DNA of 35,039 nt, taken from assembly GCA_020328045.1 (NCBI GenBank), contig JAIXMY010000004.1:1-35039 (forward strand), read 5' to 3'. The notes beneath the pieces are model-generated. The model worked only from the letters and a program-made list of their open reading frames with translations, did not search any database and was not told the origin of the DNA. Origin of the DNA: Candidatus Endomicrobiellum pyrsonymphae. Its GTDB lineage: Bacteria; Elusimicrobiota; Endomicrobiia; Endomicrobiales; Endomicrobiaceae. Made by a program: the position numbers and the translations under genes. This document shows positions 7,607 through 18,919 of this stretch, in pieces. Numbering within the stretch: position 1 is the stretch's first letter; the number at the start of each line of letters is the position of its first letter.

Positions 7607-8911
7607 TTACTTTTCATTGGGATTAATAATTACAGTAACAGAGTTTTGAGAGAACACCTTATTTGCAACGTTGATTATATCCTGCGTTGTAACTTTCTCT
7701 ATATCTTTAATAAACTCAGTGTCATATTGATAGCCTTTGCCCGTAACTTCGCGCAACCCATAATAATAAGACTGCTCCCATACTGTCTGCCTGCTCATAA
7801 CATAAGTACCTTTCATATACGTTTTTGTATCTTTCAATTCTTGTTCAGAGATTTTTACAGTACAAAAATCCTTTAAAATTTCGTCTATTTTTTTTAATGT
7901 TAAATCTATATTCTTTTTATCAAGACCTATGTGAACTGCAAAATGACTTTCTTCTCTTCTTGATGGATATACAGCGCCTACTGCGTATGCGAGACCTAAT
8001 TTTTCTCTAAGCTCTACAAACAACCTGCTTGTCATTCTCCCACCGTTTAAAACGCTTGTTGCGATATTGATAGCGGCAAAATCTTTGTCGTAAAGGTTAG
8101 GCGCAGGAAAACCCATATATATGTACGCTTGATTAAATTTACCTTTGATTTCTTTTTTTATAGATTCCGCATGTTTTATATTAAAAGCAGGCATTTCAAA
8201 TTTTACGCCGGTAGGAACATTTGAAAAATATTTTTCCAAAGATTGTCTTACTATTTTCTCATCAACGTTGCCTGATATAGAAATCAAAATATTTGAAGCA
8301 TTGTAAGAATACTGATGCCATTTTATTAAATCTTCTCTATTAAGTTTTGAAATAGTTTCTTTAGACCCCAAAATGGGCGTAGAGTACGGAACATTTCTAT
8401 AAAATATTTTTTTAAACTCATCGGAAGCAGTACAACCTATACTGTCTTTGCGAGAATCAAGAGTAGCTGTAATGGTTTGTTTTTTAAAAGACAACTCTTT
8501 TTCGTCAAATGCAGGATTTATAATTACGTCTGCAAGAATTTCCGCTGCTTTATCAAAATACTCAGGAAGAAAAAACATTCCGATTTCAGTTGTATCGTAG
8601 TCAGCATTAGCGGACAAATATGCGCCAATATTTTCTGTATCTTTCGCAAGAATCTCACTAGAACGATTTTTTGTAGAATGCGTCATAAGTTTTGCAGTAA
8701 GATGAGATATCCCGGACTTATCGGACGTCTCGTTTATCACGGAAATAGGTGTCATAATCCTTGCGGCAACAACTTCTGCTCCGGTTGTTCTGTTGAATAA
8801 AACTTTAATATTATTTTTAAGCGTAAAACTTTCCATTTTTCCCCCAAACGCGCTTTGCAGAAACATCATTTGAATCAAAATTACTAAGTACAATAATTTC
8901 TTTCTCCGCAT
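7607..8911 (-). CDS. M16-family peptidase-like protein lacking the HxxEH zinc motif (non-catalytic partner)
   Basis: GISHLTAKLMTHS replaces HFxEHxxF; GGRMTSRLFVELREKLGLAYAV R/Y region retained; signal peptide. Confidence 0.9.
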   Translation of the reverse strand: MRRKKLLYLVILIQMMFLQSAFGGKMESFTLKNNIKVLFNRTTGAEVVAARIMTPISVINETSDKSGISHLTAKLMTHSTKNRSSEILAKDTENIGAYLSANADYDTTEIGMFFLPEYFDKAAEILADVIINPAFDEKELSFKKQTITATLDSRKDSIGCTASDEFKKIFYRNVPYSTPILGSKETISKLNREDLIKWHQYSYNASNILISISGNVDEKIVRQSLEKYFSNVPTGVKFEMPAFNIKHAESIKKEIKGKFNQAYIYMGFPAPNLYDKDFAAINIATSVLNGGRMTSRLFVELREKLGLAYAVGAVYPSRREESHFAVHIGLDKKNIDLTLKKIDEILKDFCTVKISEQELKDTKTYMKGTYVMSRQTVWEQSYYYGLREVTGKGYQYDTEFIKDIEKVTTQDIINVANKVFSQNSVTVIINPNEK

Positions 8912-8943
8912 ATATCTGCTCCCTATGACTAACTTTACTTATA

Positions 8944-10254
8944 CTACTTTTTTGGCAACAATGCCACATTAGAAACTGTCGCAGATGAATAATACTTTTT
9001 AAAGAAATTTATTACATCTTCAACTGTCATTTTTTCCATTTCACTGATATATCCATCTATAAACTTGGAATTCCCCATCAATTGCCAAAAGCCGTTAATT
9101 TCAGCAATATCACAGGGCCTTTCATGTGAAAATGTCCAGCTGGTTTTTATTGCAAGTTTTGCTCGACTCAATTCTTCTTCAGAAATTCCATTGTTGATTA
9201 TATCCTCAATCTGCTTTTTTATTTCATCTTTTATTGCTACAAGATTTTTGGGATCAAAAATTGACGAAATATACATAACGCCTGCTCCCTTTGTCATTAA
9301 ATACGAAGAACCTATGGAATATACAAGATGCTTATCGTCATAGAGAGCTTTGTATAATCTTGAACTTTTACCGCCACCCAAAACGCTTGCAGCCAAAGCT
9401 GTGACATAAATATCATCCACATTTACATCCGGTCCCAAAAAGCCCGTAAGCATATGCCCAACCGCTACTTTGCCATATTCAACTATATCTTTGCCTTTAT
9501 GCGTTTTTTCTGTGAGCATCGGTTCTATTGGGATGGACTGTTTGGCAAATTTGCCAAAAGTTTCGTTTAAAAGTTTTTTTATTTTTAGTTCATCAAAATT
9601 ACCGGACACGACAACAATCATCTTTGCCGGAACATAATGGGTTTTATAATAATCGCATATTTCATCGCGCGAAACATTTGTAATAACTTGCGCTGAACCT
9701 ATAACACTGTTTTTTAATGCGCTTTCCATATAAAGCGTTTCATAAAATTTCCCCCAAAGAACAGAATTCGGAGTATCTAAGTGTCTTTGAATTTCTTCAA
9801 TAACAACTTTTCTTTCCATATCAATTTCGCTCTGAGGAAAAAGAGGATTGCAAACAGCGTCGGCAAGCATTTTTACGCTTTCTTCCACACCGTCTTGCTG
9901 AATGTCTATATGGTACATCGTAAATTCTTTAGAAGTCATAGCATTGATGTAACCGCCCATATTTTCGACATTTCTTGTCATTAAGTCACCGGGATAATTT
10001 TTACTGCCTTTAAACATCAGATGTTCTACGAAATGCGAAAGCCCGGCTTGCAACGGATTTTCATCAACCGATCCCGCCCTTACAAAAACAGCTACAGACG
10101 CTACAAGACTATTTTTATCGTTTATTAAAATGGACGTAAGACCATTCTCATATTTCACAGTTTCTACTCCTTTTGAAGCGCAGCCGATTATAAAAAGCAC
10201 AGCTGTTATAAGTGATAGTGTTATTTTATTTTTTAGTTTAAATTTTGCACCCAT
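8944..10254 (-). CDS. M16-family zinc peptidase, probable lipoprotein
   Basis: GLSHFVEHLMFKGSKNYPGDLM (HxxEH); lipobox-like IIGC near N-terminus. Confidence 0.92.
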   Translation of the reverse strand: MGAKFKLKNKITLSLITAVLFIIGCASKGVETVKYENGLTSILINDKNSLVASVAVFVRAGSVDENPLQAGLSHFVEHLMFKGSKNYPGDLMTRNVENMGGYINAMTSKEFTMYHIDIQQDGVEESVKMLADAVCNPLFPQSEIDMERKVVIEEIQRHLDTPNSVLWGKFYETLYMESALKNSVIGSAQVITNVSRDEICDYYKTHYVPAKMIVVVSGNFDELKIKKLLNETFGKFAKQSIPIEPMLTEKTHKGKDIVEYGKVAVGHMLTGFLGPDVNVDDIYVTALAASVLGGGKSSRLYKALYDDKHLVYSIGSSYLMTKGAGVMYISSIFDPKNLVAIKDEIKKQIEDIINNGISEEELSRAKLAIKTSWTFSHERPCDIAEINGFWQLMGNSKFIDGYISEMEKMTVEDVINFFKKYYSSATVSNVALLPKK

Positions 10255-11120
10255 CCGTCCTCCATGTTTAGCAACTTAAGATAATTTAACGCTTCTTCGT
10301 ATTCTTCTTCTGTCAACGAACGTAATAACTCTTGGAATTTATCTGATTTATAGGCGGGGTGATACTGTGCCATCAAACTTATAAAAGTCTTTCTCGACAA
10401 TTCTTTCGCTATAAGATATAAAACTTTTTTAGTATTTTCAATATTTCCCGGCAAAACCAAATGCCTTATAATGATACCTTTCTTTGCTACTCCATTGCAA
10501 TCAACCACTAAATCGCCGACCTGTCTTCTCATCTCTTTTAAAGCCGATTGATTTGCTTCAACATAATTTTTAACTCCGGAATACTTAAAAGCTGTTTCGT
10601 TATCAGAATATTTTATGTCAGGAAGATATATATCAACTATTCCTTCGAGAAGTTTTAGAGTTTCAACATTTTCGTACCCGCTACAATTATACAGTATAGG
10701 TATTTTTAACTCTTTTTTGCGTGCAAGGTACACAGACTTTGCAATTTGTGCGCTGTAATGCGTGGGCGTAACAAAATTTATATTATGCGCGCCTCTGTTT
10801 TGGAGATTTAGCATCATCTCAACTAAATCATCGATACTTATTTCTCTGCCGTTACCAAACTGACTTATTGGATAATTCTGACAAAAAACGCACTGTAAAG
10901 TACAATTTGAAAAAAAGATTGCGCCTGAACCGTTTTTTGCGCTTATCGGAGGTTCTTCGCCTGTGTGGATATTGCTACTTGCAATAAATATCTTATCGGT
11001 AGTTTTGCAAAGACCTTTCTGTCCTGCATTTCTATTTACGCCACACTTTCTTGGACATATTACACACTCGTCCATCATAGAGTAAAGCTTTTCTATATTA
11101 TCTTCAAAATTAATCATCAT
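10233..11120 (-). CDS. Radical SAM protein (PflA/AmrS-like)
   Basis: CTLQCVFCQNYPIS (CxxxCxxC), CPRKCGVNRNAGQKGLC, YLPDIKYSDNETA; start trimmed to MMINFEDN because the longer ORF runs through tRNA-Arg. Confidence 0.9.
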   Translation of the reverse strand: MMINFEDNIEKLYSMMDECVICPRKCGVNRNAGQKGLCKTTDKIFIASSNIHTGEEPPISAKNGSGAIFFSNCTLQCVFCQNYPISQFGNGREISIDDLVEMMLNLQNRGAHNINFVTPTHYSAQIAKSVYLARKKELKIPILYNCSGYENVETLKLLEGIVDIYLPDIKYSDNETAFKYSGVKNYVEANQSALKEMRRQVGDLVVDCNGVAKKGIIIRHLVLPGNIENTKKVLYLIAKELSRKTFISLMAQYHPAYKSDKFQELLRSLTEEEYEEALNYLKLLNMEDGWVQNLN

Positions 11121-11152
11121 TCTTGCTACACAAATACCGCAATCAAAAAAAC

Positions 11153-11225
11153 TGCGCCCATCCGGACTTGAACCGGAATCACCGGCTTCGGAGACCAGCG
11201 CTCTATCCAATTAAGCTATGGACGC
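11153..11225 (-). tRNA. tRNA-Arg(CCG)
   Basis: GCGTCCA acceptor, anticodon loop CTCCGAA, GGTTCAAGTCC T-arm. Confidence 0.95.
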
Positions 11226-11307
11226 GTCAAATTACATCACAGAAACGAAATTTCAACTTTATCGGTCGACGTCGTAAAGGAAGAATAAATGTAAAAGACA
11301 ATCACTA

Positions 11308-14043
11308 TCATATGTACTGCTGAGCATTTTCTATTGCGTGTTCTAAGTTCGACAAATCTTTGGTTCCACCTTGCGCAAAATCCGGCTTGCCACCACCCGA
11401 ACCATTAATTGCAACGGCAAAAGCTTTTGCAAATTTTCCCGCATTAATCCCCTTCTGCACACAGTCTGCCGTAGCAGAAACTATAAAAAAAGCTTTGCCT
11501 TCACTTTTTGAAACTATCAGTAATAACGCAGATTTTAATTTTGCTTTTAGCTGATCTGACATTTCTCTTAAAGATTTCACATCAGCGCCATCAACTAATA
11601 TACGTAAAAAGTTCACTCCGTTAACTTCTTCAATTTTTTTTGCATAATAGTCTATCTTACTGCTTTTATATGCATTAATTTCACTTTCAATTTTTTCAAT
11701 TCGCGTCTGCGCTTTGCTTACAGAAGACTCTTTCTCTGGAGGTAACGGAGGATCGAGAATTTCGTCCAATTTTTCCGAAACTTCATTTATCAAATCATCT
11801 CTTTCACGTAACTTTGCATCTCTTTCATTTAATTTTTCTAAAAGTTTAATTAGCAAAGCACTTTTTTTATCCAACTCTTCTAAAATTTTACTTTTTTTAG
11901 CTTCTTCATCTAAAATATAATCTTCCGCGGAAATACCGGCAACTGCCTTTATGCGTCTTACGCCTGCAGCAACAGAAGATTCGGACACAATTTTAAACGT
12001 TCCAATATCGCCTGTTCTATTAACGTGCGTCCCGCCGCATAATTCCATTGAATAATTGTCATTACTATCTTCGTTTTTTACAGACACTGCTCTCACTGTC
12101 TTACCATATTTTTCACCAAACAAAGCCATCGCGCCCGCGTTGCGGGCATCGATTATATCCATGGTTTCAATACACACTGCAGAGTTTGCTCTTACAACTG
12201 AATTTACTTTTTTTTCTATTTTAATTAAATCTTCTTTTTTAATTGCGGAAAAATGCGTAAAATCAAAACGTAAGTAATCGCTCGTTACCAAAGATCCCGC
12301 CTGCACTACATGCTCGCCAAGCGCTTCGCGAAGAGCTTTATGAAGAATATGCGTAGCGGTATGATGTCTTGCAATTTGTTTTCTGCGCTCAATATCTATG
12401 ATTGTTGACACTGTATTGTTTGTCTTTAACGAACCCTTTACAACTTTAACTTTATGGACAAACAAACTTCCTATAGGTTTAGAAACATCTTCAACAACAG
12501 CTTCAAAATTATTATTTTCTATTCTACCTTTATCAGAACTCTGTCCGCCTGATTGCGCATAAAAAGACGTTTGCGAAAGAATAATTTCGCCTCCATCACC
12601 GGCACTTAATTCGACAACTTCTTTACCGTCTTTAACTAAAGATAAAACTTTGCCTTTGCTTACATAATTTTCATATCCTTTAAAAACGGTATCATTTGTC
12701 TTTTTATGCAATATGGAGTAAAAAGTAACGTCTTTTTCACCTGACCCGCCCCAAGCCGCGCGGGATTTTTCTTGAGCATTTTGTTGCTCTGATTTAAAAC
12801 CGTTTTCGTCAACAGTCAGTCCGTTTTCGGAAGCAATTTCTTTTGTTAAGTCATAAGGAAATCCGTAAGTATCGTAAAGTTTAAAAACATCTTTCCCTGC
12901 AATAACATTTACACCCTTAGATTTATAAGAACTTACAATATCGGAAAGCATTTCAGAACCTGACTCAAGCGTTTCTAAAAATTTTTCTTCTTCTATTTTG
13001 ATAATAGATTTTATATTACTAAGTTTTGAAGCAAGTCCAGGATATGCTGGCTCCATAATGTTAAACACTGTTGAGGCAAGCTCGTTTATAAACGGTTTAT
13101 CGTATCCATAAGGTTTGCCTTGTCTTAAAGCTCTTCTTAAAATTCTTCTTAAAACATACCCTCTGCCCTCATTTGACGGAAAAATACCATCTGAAATTAA
13201 AAAAGTTACAGCCCTTGAATGATCTGCAATCATTCTAAGTTTTGATATATTTTTGCCTTCGTTTTTTATCTTTAATATTTCAGCTGCATTTTCCATTGTA
13301 GGCATAAACAAATCGGTATCAAAAATATTCTTTTTTCCGTTTGCCACAGCTACTATTCTTTCCAGCCCCATGCCGGTATCTATATTCTTCCTCGGAAGAT
13401 TTTTTAGAGAACCATCTGCCTGCCTGTCAAATTGCGTGAAAACAAGATTCCATATTTCAAGATATCTGTCGCAATTACAATCTAGACCGCATGTAGGTTT
13501 ACCACAACTCATTTCAGGTCCTAAATCTATTAAAACTTCCGAACATGGACCGCACGGACCTGTATCGCCCATATTCCAAAAATTTGTTTCGTCGCCCATT
13601 CTTATAATTTTATTTTCAGGAACTATCTTTTTCCATATTTCTACGGTTTCTGTATCGTCTTTATAAACAGTTATGTAAAGTTTATCTTTAGGCAACGCCA
13701 TATTTTTTGTTAAAAATTCCCATGCCCATATAATTGCTTCTTTTTTAAAATAATCGCCAAAAGAAAAATTACCTAACATTTCAAAAAATGTTAAGTGTCT
13801 TGTAGTTATTCCAACCTGTTCGATATCCGACATTCTAAAACACTTTTGACAGCTTGCAGCTCTTGTAAAAGAATCTTTACTCTGACCTAAAAAATGTTGC
13901 TTAAACTGAACCATGCCAGCTGAAGTAAAAAGCAACGTTTTATCGCCTGTAGGAACAAGCGAGTCCGATGAAACAACAGTACAACCGTTATTGTTAAAAA
14001 AGTTTAAAAATTCTGCTCTGATTTTTGAGGATTGTTCATTCAT
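11308..14043 (-). CDS. alaS: Alanyl-tRNA synthetase
   Basis: HLTFFEMLGNFSFGDYFKKEAI, GRGYVLRRILRRA, RHHTATHILHKALREALG, CGGTHVNRTGDIG. Confidence 0.98.
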   Translation of the reverse strand: MNEQSSKIRAEFLNFFNNNGCTVVSSDSLVPTGDKTLLFTSAGMVQFKQHFLGQSKDSFTRAASCQKCFRMSDIEQVGITTRHLTFFEMLGNFSFGDYFKKEAIIWAWEFLTKNMALPKDKLYITVYKDDTETVEIWKKIVPENKIIRMGDETNFWNMGDTGPCGPCSEVLIDLGPEMSCGKPTCGLDCNCDRYLEIWNLVFTQFDRQADGSLKNLPRKNIDTGMGLERIVAVANGKKNIFDTDLFMPTMENAAEILKIKNEGKNISKLRMIADHSRAVTFLISDGIFPSNEGRGYVLRRILRRALRQGKPYGYDKPFINELASTVFNIMEPAYPGLASKLSNIKSIIKIEEEKFLETLESGSEMLSDIVSSYKSKGVNVIAGKDVFKLYDTYGFPYDLTKEIASENGLTVDENGFKSEQQNAQEKSRAAWGGSGEKDVTFYSILHKKTNDTVFKGYENYVSKGKVLSLVKDGKEVVELSAGDGGEIILSQTSFYAQSGGQSSDKGRIENNNFEAVVEDVSKPIGSLFVHKVKVVKGSLKTNNTVSTIIDIERRKQIARHHTATHILHKALREALGEHVVQAGSLVTSDYLRFDFTHFSAIKKEDLIKIEKKVNSVVRANSAVCIETMDIIDARNAGAMALFGEKYGKTVRAVSVKNEDSNDNYSMELCGGTHVNRTGDIGTFKIVSESSVAAGVRRIKAVAGISAEDYILDEEAKKSKILEELDKKSALLIKLLEKLNERDAKLRERDDLINEVSEKLDEILDPPLPPEKESSVSKAQTRIEKIESEINAYKSSKIDYYAKKIEEVNGVNFLRILVDGADVKSLREMSDQLKAKLKSALLLIVSKSEGKAFFIVSATADCVQKGINAGKFAKAFAVAINGSGGGKPDFAQGGTKDLSNLEHAIENAQQYI

Positions 14044-14084
14044 GGTGTCGTAATTCTACTAAAAAAATTCTAGCAACTCAAATG

Positions 14085-14175
14085 ATACCCCGACGGCTAT
14101 GCCACCAACCCGCAAATACCTCGACAATGCCTAAAGGCATTGTCGTCACTTTTTACAAAATGGGAATAAAATGAT
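14085..14175. repeat. Decayed dispersed palindromic repeat, copy 2, with perfect hairpin CGACAATGCC-taaa-GGCATTGTCG (14122-14145)
   Basis: ataccccgacggctatgcca matches ataccccgacagctacgcca at 16547 (18/20); tail TGTCGTCAC...AAAATGGGAAT matches 5449 element. Confidence 0.65.
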
Positions 14176-14508
14176 ATTTCGCGCTAAAACGAAAAACACG
14201 GACAGTAGTATTAACACTGATCGTGCTTCTTAAATTTCGCTCGCAACCGCTTCTGATTACAATCGCTAATCGCTGTCTCTCGTTCTTGCTATTTATTACA
14301 TCAAATAGCATATATATATAACGTAATATACTTTTATGTATCCAAACACGAGTCAAGCAAAGAACAGAAACTATATTTAAAAATCACAACCAAAACCTTA
14401 ACAACAATAACTTACACATTCGTGATATAAAATTTTATTTGGAACTAAGCAAAAAAATGTGAATTCTTGTGAAATTTACTCTGCGCTTATTTTTTAAAGT
14501 TTTAGATT

Positions 14509-16479
14509 TCAATCATGTCTTAAAGCATCGATAGGATTTAAAAGAGAGGCTTTTCTTGCGGGCCAAACGCCAAAAATTAAGCCTGTGAATACTGAAAAAC
14601 CGAAAGCAAGAACTACGGAAAAAAGCGTTATATAAGTTTTCCATTCGTCGGCAAACTTGCTTATTATAACTGATATGCCTGTTCCAAGCAATATCCCTAT
14701 GATGCCGCCCACGCAACATACAAAAATAGACTCAATTACAAACTGAAATAAAATGTCCGCATTATTTGCGCCTATAGCTTTACGCAAGCCTATTTCTTTT
14801 GTTCTTTCTGAAACAGAAACAAACATAATGTTCATTATGCCTATTCCTCCAACAAGCAAACTTATAAAAGCAGTAGATCCTAAAAGAATAGAAAATGTTC
14901 GTGCTGTTGAAGAATACATTTTTCGAATATCTTCCATATTAGACACTTCTATAGCATCTTGCTCTGAAGACGGCATTCTGTGCGTAAACAGAAGTCTTTT
15001 TTTTATAGCATCGGCAACTTCATTCATATTTGCATCATCTTTTACCTGCGCGCCCATATAGTCTAGTTTTCTATCACCCACAACTCTATGCAAAGCAGTG
15101 TTTAAGGGTATAATAACTAAATCATCCTCATCAAACCTCCCGTCAAAACCTTTAGCAGGTAAAACCCCTATAACTTGAAAATCTATTTTGTCAATTTTTA
15201 CATGCTCGCCTATAGGATTAAATTTTTTGTCTTTGTAAATTTTTCCAACTACAGTTTCTCCAAGCAATATAACTTTCTTTCTTCCCTTATTTTCATCTTC
15301 TGTAAAAAATCTGCCAATAGACGGATGCGCAGGCTTTAAATCCGCATAAGCTACCGAAACACCGCAAAGAAACATATTGTGATTATTACCATTTGCGGCA
15401 ATTTGTACTCGCTTATATTTATACCCAGTTATATATTTTATACCGGGAACGTTCCCCTTGATATCATCAACATCTTCGCTTCCAAATTTCATATAGTCGC
15501 CGGTTTCATAAGAAATTCCACCTTTTTTTGTAACACCGGGTGAAATGTATAAAAAATTTGTACCCAAATATGAAAGTTGTTTTTCAACAGATTTTTTCGC
15601 CCCTGTGCCTACGGCAAGCATTGCAATCAAACTTGCAACGCCTATCATTACACCCAAAACTGACAACATGGAACGCATCTTGTTTCCTGTAATAGCTCTT
15701 GAAGCCTGAATAAAATAATCTTTAATTCTTGATAACGAAAAAGATTTGTATTTGAATTGTCTTGTCGGTTGTTGCTGCGCGCTTGCGCTGCTTTTATCCG
15801 ATACTTTTTCATCAGATATTATAATTCCATCTTGCATCTTTATAGTTCTTGTCGCATAAGAGGTAAGCTCAGGCTCGTGAGTTACCATTATTATTGTTAT
15901 GCCCGCGTTATTTAAATCTTTAAGTATTTTTATAATTTCTCTTGCGGATTTTGTGTCTAAATTTCCCGTCGGTTCATCCGCAAAAATTATCAGAGGTTTG
16001 TTTATAAGGGCTCTTGCAATAGCGACCCTCTGCTGTTGCCCTCCTGAGATTTCACTTGGACGATGACCTATGCGCTCAGACAATCCTACCATATTAAGCA
16101 GTTTTACGGGATCTTCATGTTCTTTTTTATCCTTTAAACTCGCATACATCGCGGGCAGAGCAACATTTTCTAAAATTGTAAGTTTCGGTAAAAGATTAAA
16201 CTGTTGAAAAACAAATCCTAAATACTGGTTTCTTAATGCGGCAAGCTCGTTATCGGAATAATTTGAAATTTCTACTCCCACTAGTTTATAAGACCCTTCT
16301 GTTGGTTTATCAAGCAATCCCAAAATATTTAAAAGCGTGGACTTTCCGCTACCGGAATGTCCCATAATCGCAACGAACTCACCCTGCATAATTTCTAAAT
16401 CTATGTCGTGCAAGACCGGAACGTCCAACTTTCCCAAATAATATGTTTTCTTGAGATTTTTAAGTTCTATTACATTCAT
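14509..16479 (-). CDS. macB: MacB-like ABC transporter, ATPase fused to permease
   Basis: [30 protein letters not shown]-terminal MacB/FtsX permease. Confidence 0.93.
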   Translation of the reverse strand: MNVIELKNLKKTYYLGKLDVPVLHDIDLEIMQGEFVAIMGHSGSGKSTLLNILGLLDKPTEGSYKLVGVEISNYSDNELAALRNQYLGFVFQQFNLLPKLTILENVALPAMYASLKDKKEHEDPVKLLNMVGLSERIGHRPSEISGGQQQRVAIARALINKPLIIFADEPTGNLDTKSAREIIKILKDLNNAGITIIMVTHEPELTSYATRTIKMQDGIIISDEKVSDKSSASAQQQPTRQFKYKSFSLSRIKDYFIQASRAITGNKMRSMLSVLGVMIGVASLIAMLAVGTGAKKSVEKQLSYLGTNFLYISPGVTKKGGISYETGDYMKFGSEDVDDIKGNVPGIKYITGYKYKRVQIAANGNNHNMFLCGVSVAYADLKPAHPSIGRFFTEDENKGRKKVILLGETVVGKIYKDKKFNPIGEHVKIDKIDFQVIGVLPAKGFDGRFDEDDLVIIPLNTALHRVVGDRKLDYMGAQVKDDANMNEVADAIKKRLLFTHRMPSSEQDAIEVSNMEDIRKMYSSTARTFSILLGSTAFISLLVGGIGIMNIMFVSVSERTKEIGLRKAIGANNADILFQFVIESIFVCCVGGIIGILLGTGISVIISKFADEWKTYITLFSVVLAFGFSVFTGLIFGVWPARKASLLNPIDALRHD

Positions 16480-16546
16480 TTTAATTTTTATTTACCTGAA
16501 AAATATTTTACAACTAGACGAATGCCAAATATTAACACTACATGCC

Positions 16547-16592
16547 ATACCCCGACAGCTACGCCAGCCACACCTTTCAATGAAACGGGAAT
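16547..16592. repeat. Decayed dispersed palindromic repeat, copy 3 (no inserted palindrome)
   Basis: ataccccgacagctacgccagccacacctttcaatgaaacgggaat; ordered motif match to 2699 and 14085 copies. Confidence 0.6.
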
Positions 16593-16611
16593 TAAAACTG
16601 CGCCGTTTTTA

Positions 16612-17526
16612 TTACTTTTCCGCTTTCGGTTTTGTCTTTGGTTTTGGGCTTAAAACCACGACTGTTTCACTCGCATTCAAACCTGAAACTATTTCTGTAA
16701 ATTTGCCGTCGGTTATGCCCGTTGTTACTTCTCTTATTTCAAATATCGGTTTTTTTGCAGTCCCTGTTTTTATAGTTACCGTCTTTGCTTGCTCTTTTTC
16801 CGTAACAAAAATACTTGGAATTGACATCGCATCCTTTTTAGATTCCGCCGTTATCGTTATAATCACGCTCATCCCTGCTCTAAATACTTTGGGCTTTTCT
16901 AGAGGTTTTATTCGTATGGTATAGACCGTAACATTGTTTACTGACTTGGATTCATGATATATATGCTCTACAACACCTTCAAACCTTTCAGCTGGATATG
17001 CATCTAAGTACATCCTAAGCTTAAGTCCAATCTCAATGCGACTTAAATCTGTTTCATCTATATCCGCAAAAACTATCAAATCGTCAGCCATAGCCAAAAT
17101 TGTATCAGAAGAAGACACGATCTGTCCGGGCTCTTTATTCCTTGCAATAATAAACCCATCCATCGAAGCTACTATTGGCGCAGGCTTATAAATATTCTGC
17201 CACCGTTGATGTTCTTTCTCACTTATCGCCATCGCAGCATCTATCAGTGAAGCCCTTTCCCTGGAACTCATCCAAACAATAATTTGACCTTTTCTTATTG
17301 CATCACCTTCCTCTACAAGAATTTCTTCAATTCTTCCGGGAAACTGAGGTGTGATTGCAAGTCTGTTCCTTGGATATACTATTCCGTTTTCTCTAAACTC
17401 TACATGCAATTCCCTCGATTCTAGCCTTGCTTCCTGTTCTATTTTCTGTTTTTGCGACTTAAACACAGCTATCGCTATTGTTGATGCAACAATCAAAAGC
17501 CCAAAAATTAACAATATTTTTTTCAT
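16612..17526 (-). CDS. Periplasmic adaptor (HlyD/MacA-like membrane fusion protein)
   Basis: PGRIEEILVEEGDAIRKGQIIVWM, DETDLSRIEIGLKL; 4-bp overlap with upstream gene. Confidence 0.9.
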   Translation of the reverse strand: MKKILLIFGLLIVASTIAIAVFKSQKQKIEQEARLESRELHVEFRENGIVYPRNRLAITPQFPGRIEEILVEEGDAIRKGQIIVWMSSRERASLIDAAMAISEKEHQRWQNIYKPAPIVASMDGFIIARNKEPGQIVSSSDTILAMADDLIVFADIDETDLSRIEIGLKLRMYLDAYPAERFEGVVEHIYHESKSVNNVTVYTIRIKPLEKPKVFRAGMSVIITITAESKKDAMSIPSIFVTEKEQAKTVTIKTGTAKKPIFEIREVTTGITDGKFTEIVSGLNASETVVVLSPKPKTKPKAEK

Positions 17527-18776
17527 TTATTTTCCTCTTCGTCATTAGTAAAACCTTTCCCTAAAAAATTGTCCCAGTTAACCCTCGATTGCGCCACCTT
17601 CTTCCTGTGATCCAACAGTTCTATTTGAAAGTTTATATAATTGTCTTCCATCGTGTGCCAATCGTGATAAATTAAAAATCCGTTTAGATATTTTTTTGAC
17701 GAAATTTCCGCTTGCAATTTTAATGCGCTTAAATGATATGTTTCTGTTTCTAGCGCTTCTTGAGCATCGATAATATCGTTATAGCGTTTTACTGCGTCTA
17801 CTTTTAATCCACTTATTGTGTCTTTTAATGTTTCTGAAGCTATTTTTAAATTATTTGAAGCCGTTTTGACATTGTTGTAGTTTTTGCCTCCGTCAAAAAA
17901 GGGGAATGATATCCTTATTTTAGCAACCCATTCTTCAGTATCAGGAGACCATTTATTGGAACGCATCATATCCCCAACAATATCTACCGATGGCAGCCAA
18001 CATTTTTTCACCATCGCACTGTGAGCTTTACTCGCATCTTGCTTGTATTTGGCAATCAAGAATTCAGGAATTGTTGCTATAAGACTATTGTAGTCGGGTT
18101 TTGAGAGCGCTTGTTCTAAAGATATAATTTTTTCATCTGTTTCTAAAATTACAGCATCATCATTTCTACCTGTTGCTTTAAGTAAAGCCGCGGAAGTCGT
18201 CTCTATGTATCTTTGTGCTCTACGTAAATTATGATCGGCATTCGCAACATTGGCTTCTTCTATCTTTAGCGAACTGATATCTACATCGCCCAAATTGTAT
18301 TTAAACTTTATTAAATCTTTGTTTTTTATTCTTCTTTCTCTTATTTGGACTGACAATTCAACTGTTTCATACGCCCACATTAAATTTATATATTCGGTAC
18401 GAGCCGTGCACATAGCATTGGAAACAGCTCTATCGTAATTTGCCTGTGCAACTTTAACAAAGGCAGCTTTCTCTTTTACGTCATTGTATGTTTTAAAGCC
18501 TGAAAAAAGGGAAAGAGATGTCTCTAATCCGTAAGAACGCTCTCGTTTTTCAAATTTAGCGTCTGAGGATGTTCCAAACAAAGTCAAGCTAGGAAAGAAC
18601 GAACCGAAAGAACCATAATATGCTCGCTTTGCATTATCCAAGTTAAGTTTTGCCACAGCAATAGACGGATTATTTTTCAAGGTTTGTTTGTCAACAAGCG
18701 CTCTATTAATTTTTTCTGCGTAACCATAAGAACCTAAAAACATTATTGATAATAAAATCATAACAATCTTTTTCAT
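17523..18776 (-). CDS. TolC-like outer membrane efflux protein
   Basis: Signal peptide, NNPSIAVAKLNLDNAKRAYYGSFGSFFPSLTLFG, LKIEEANVANADHNL coiled-coil repeats; operon with macA/macB-like genes. Confidence 0.88.
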   Translation of the reverse strand: MKKIVMILLSIMFLGSYGYAEKINRALVDKQTLKNNPSIAVAKLNLDNAKRAYYGSFGSFFPSLTLFGTSSDAKFEKRERSYGLETSLSLFSGFKTYNDVKEKAAFVKVAQANYDRAVSNAMCTARTEYINLMWAYETVELSVQIRERRIKNKDLIKFKYNLGDVDISSLKIEEANVANADHNLRRAQRYIETTSAALLKATGRNDDAVILETDEKIISLEQALSKPDYNSLIATIPEFLIAKYKQDASKAHSAMVKKCWLPSVDIVGDMMRSNKWSPDTEEWVAKIRISFPFFDGGKNYNNVKTASNNLKIASETLKDTISGLKVDAVKRYNDIIDAQEALETETYHLSALKLQAEISSKKYLNGFLIYHDWHTMEDNYINFQIELLDHRKKVAQSRVNWDNFLGKGFTNDEEENK

Positions 18777-18919
18777 AGCTAACTAATTAGCCCCCATATT
18801 CCCCATTGCGCAAAGATAATCAACAACACTGGATCCATTGTATCAATATTATTTAACTAATGCAACGCACGCACCATAATCATGTAAAATGACACCGAAA
18901 AAGAGCAAAATATACTACT

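Noticed and set aside
11121-11210. N-terminal extension of the radical SAM ORF (MDRALVSEAGDSGSSPDGRS...)
   Set aside because: This stretch is the sense transcript of tRNA-Arg read as protein; the real start is at MMINFEDN.
13253-13666. 137-aa plus-strand ORF opposite alaS
   Set aside because: Antisense to conserved AlaRS catalytic core; no independent support.
14153-14356. 67-aa minus ORF upstream of alaS
   Set aside because: Lies in a repeat-bearing intergenic region; no SD or recognisable domain.
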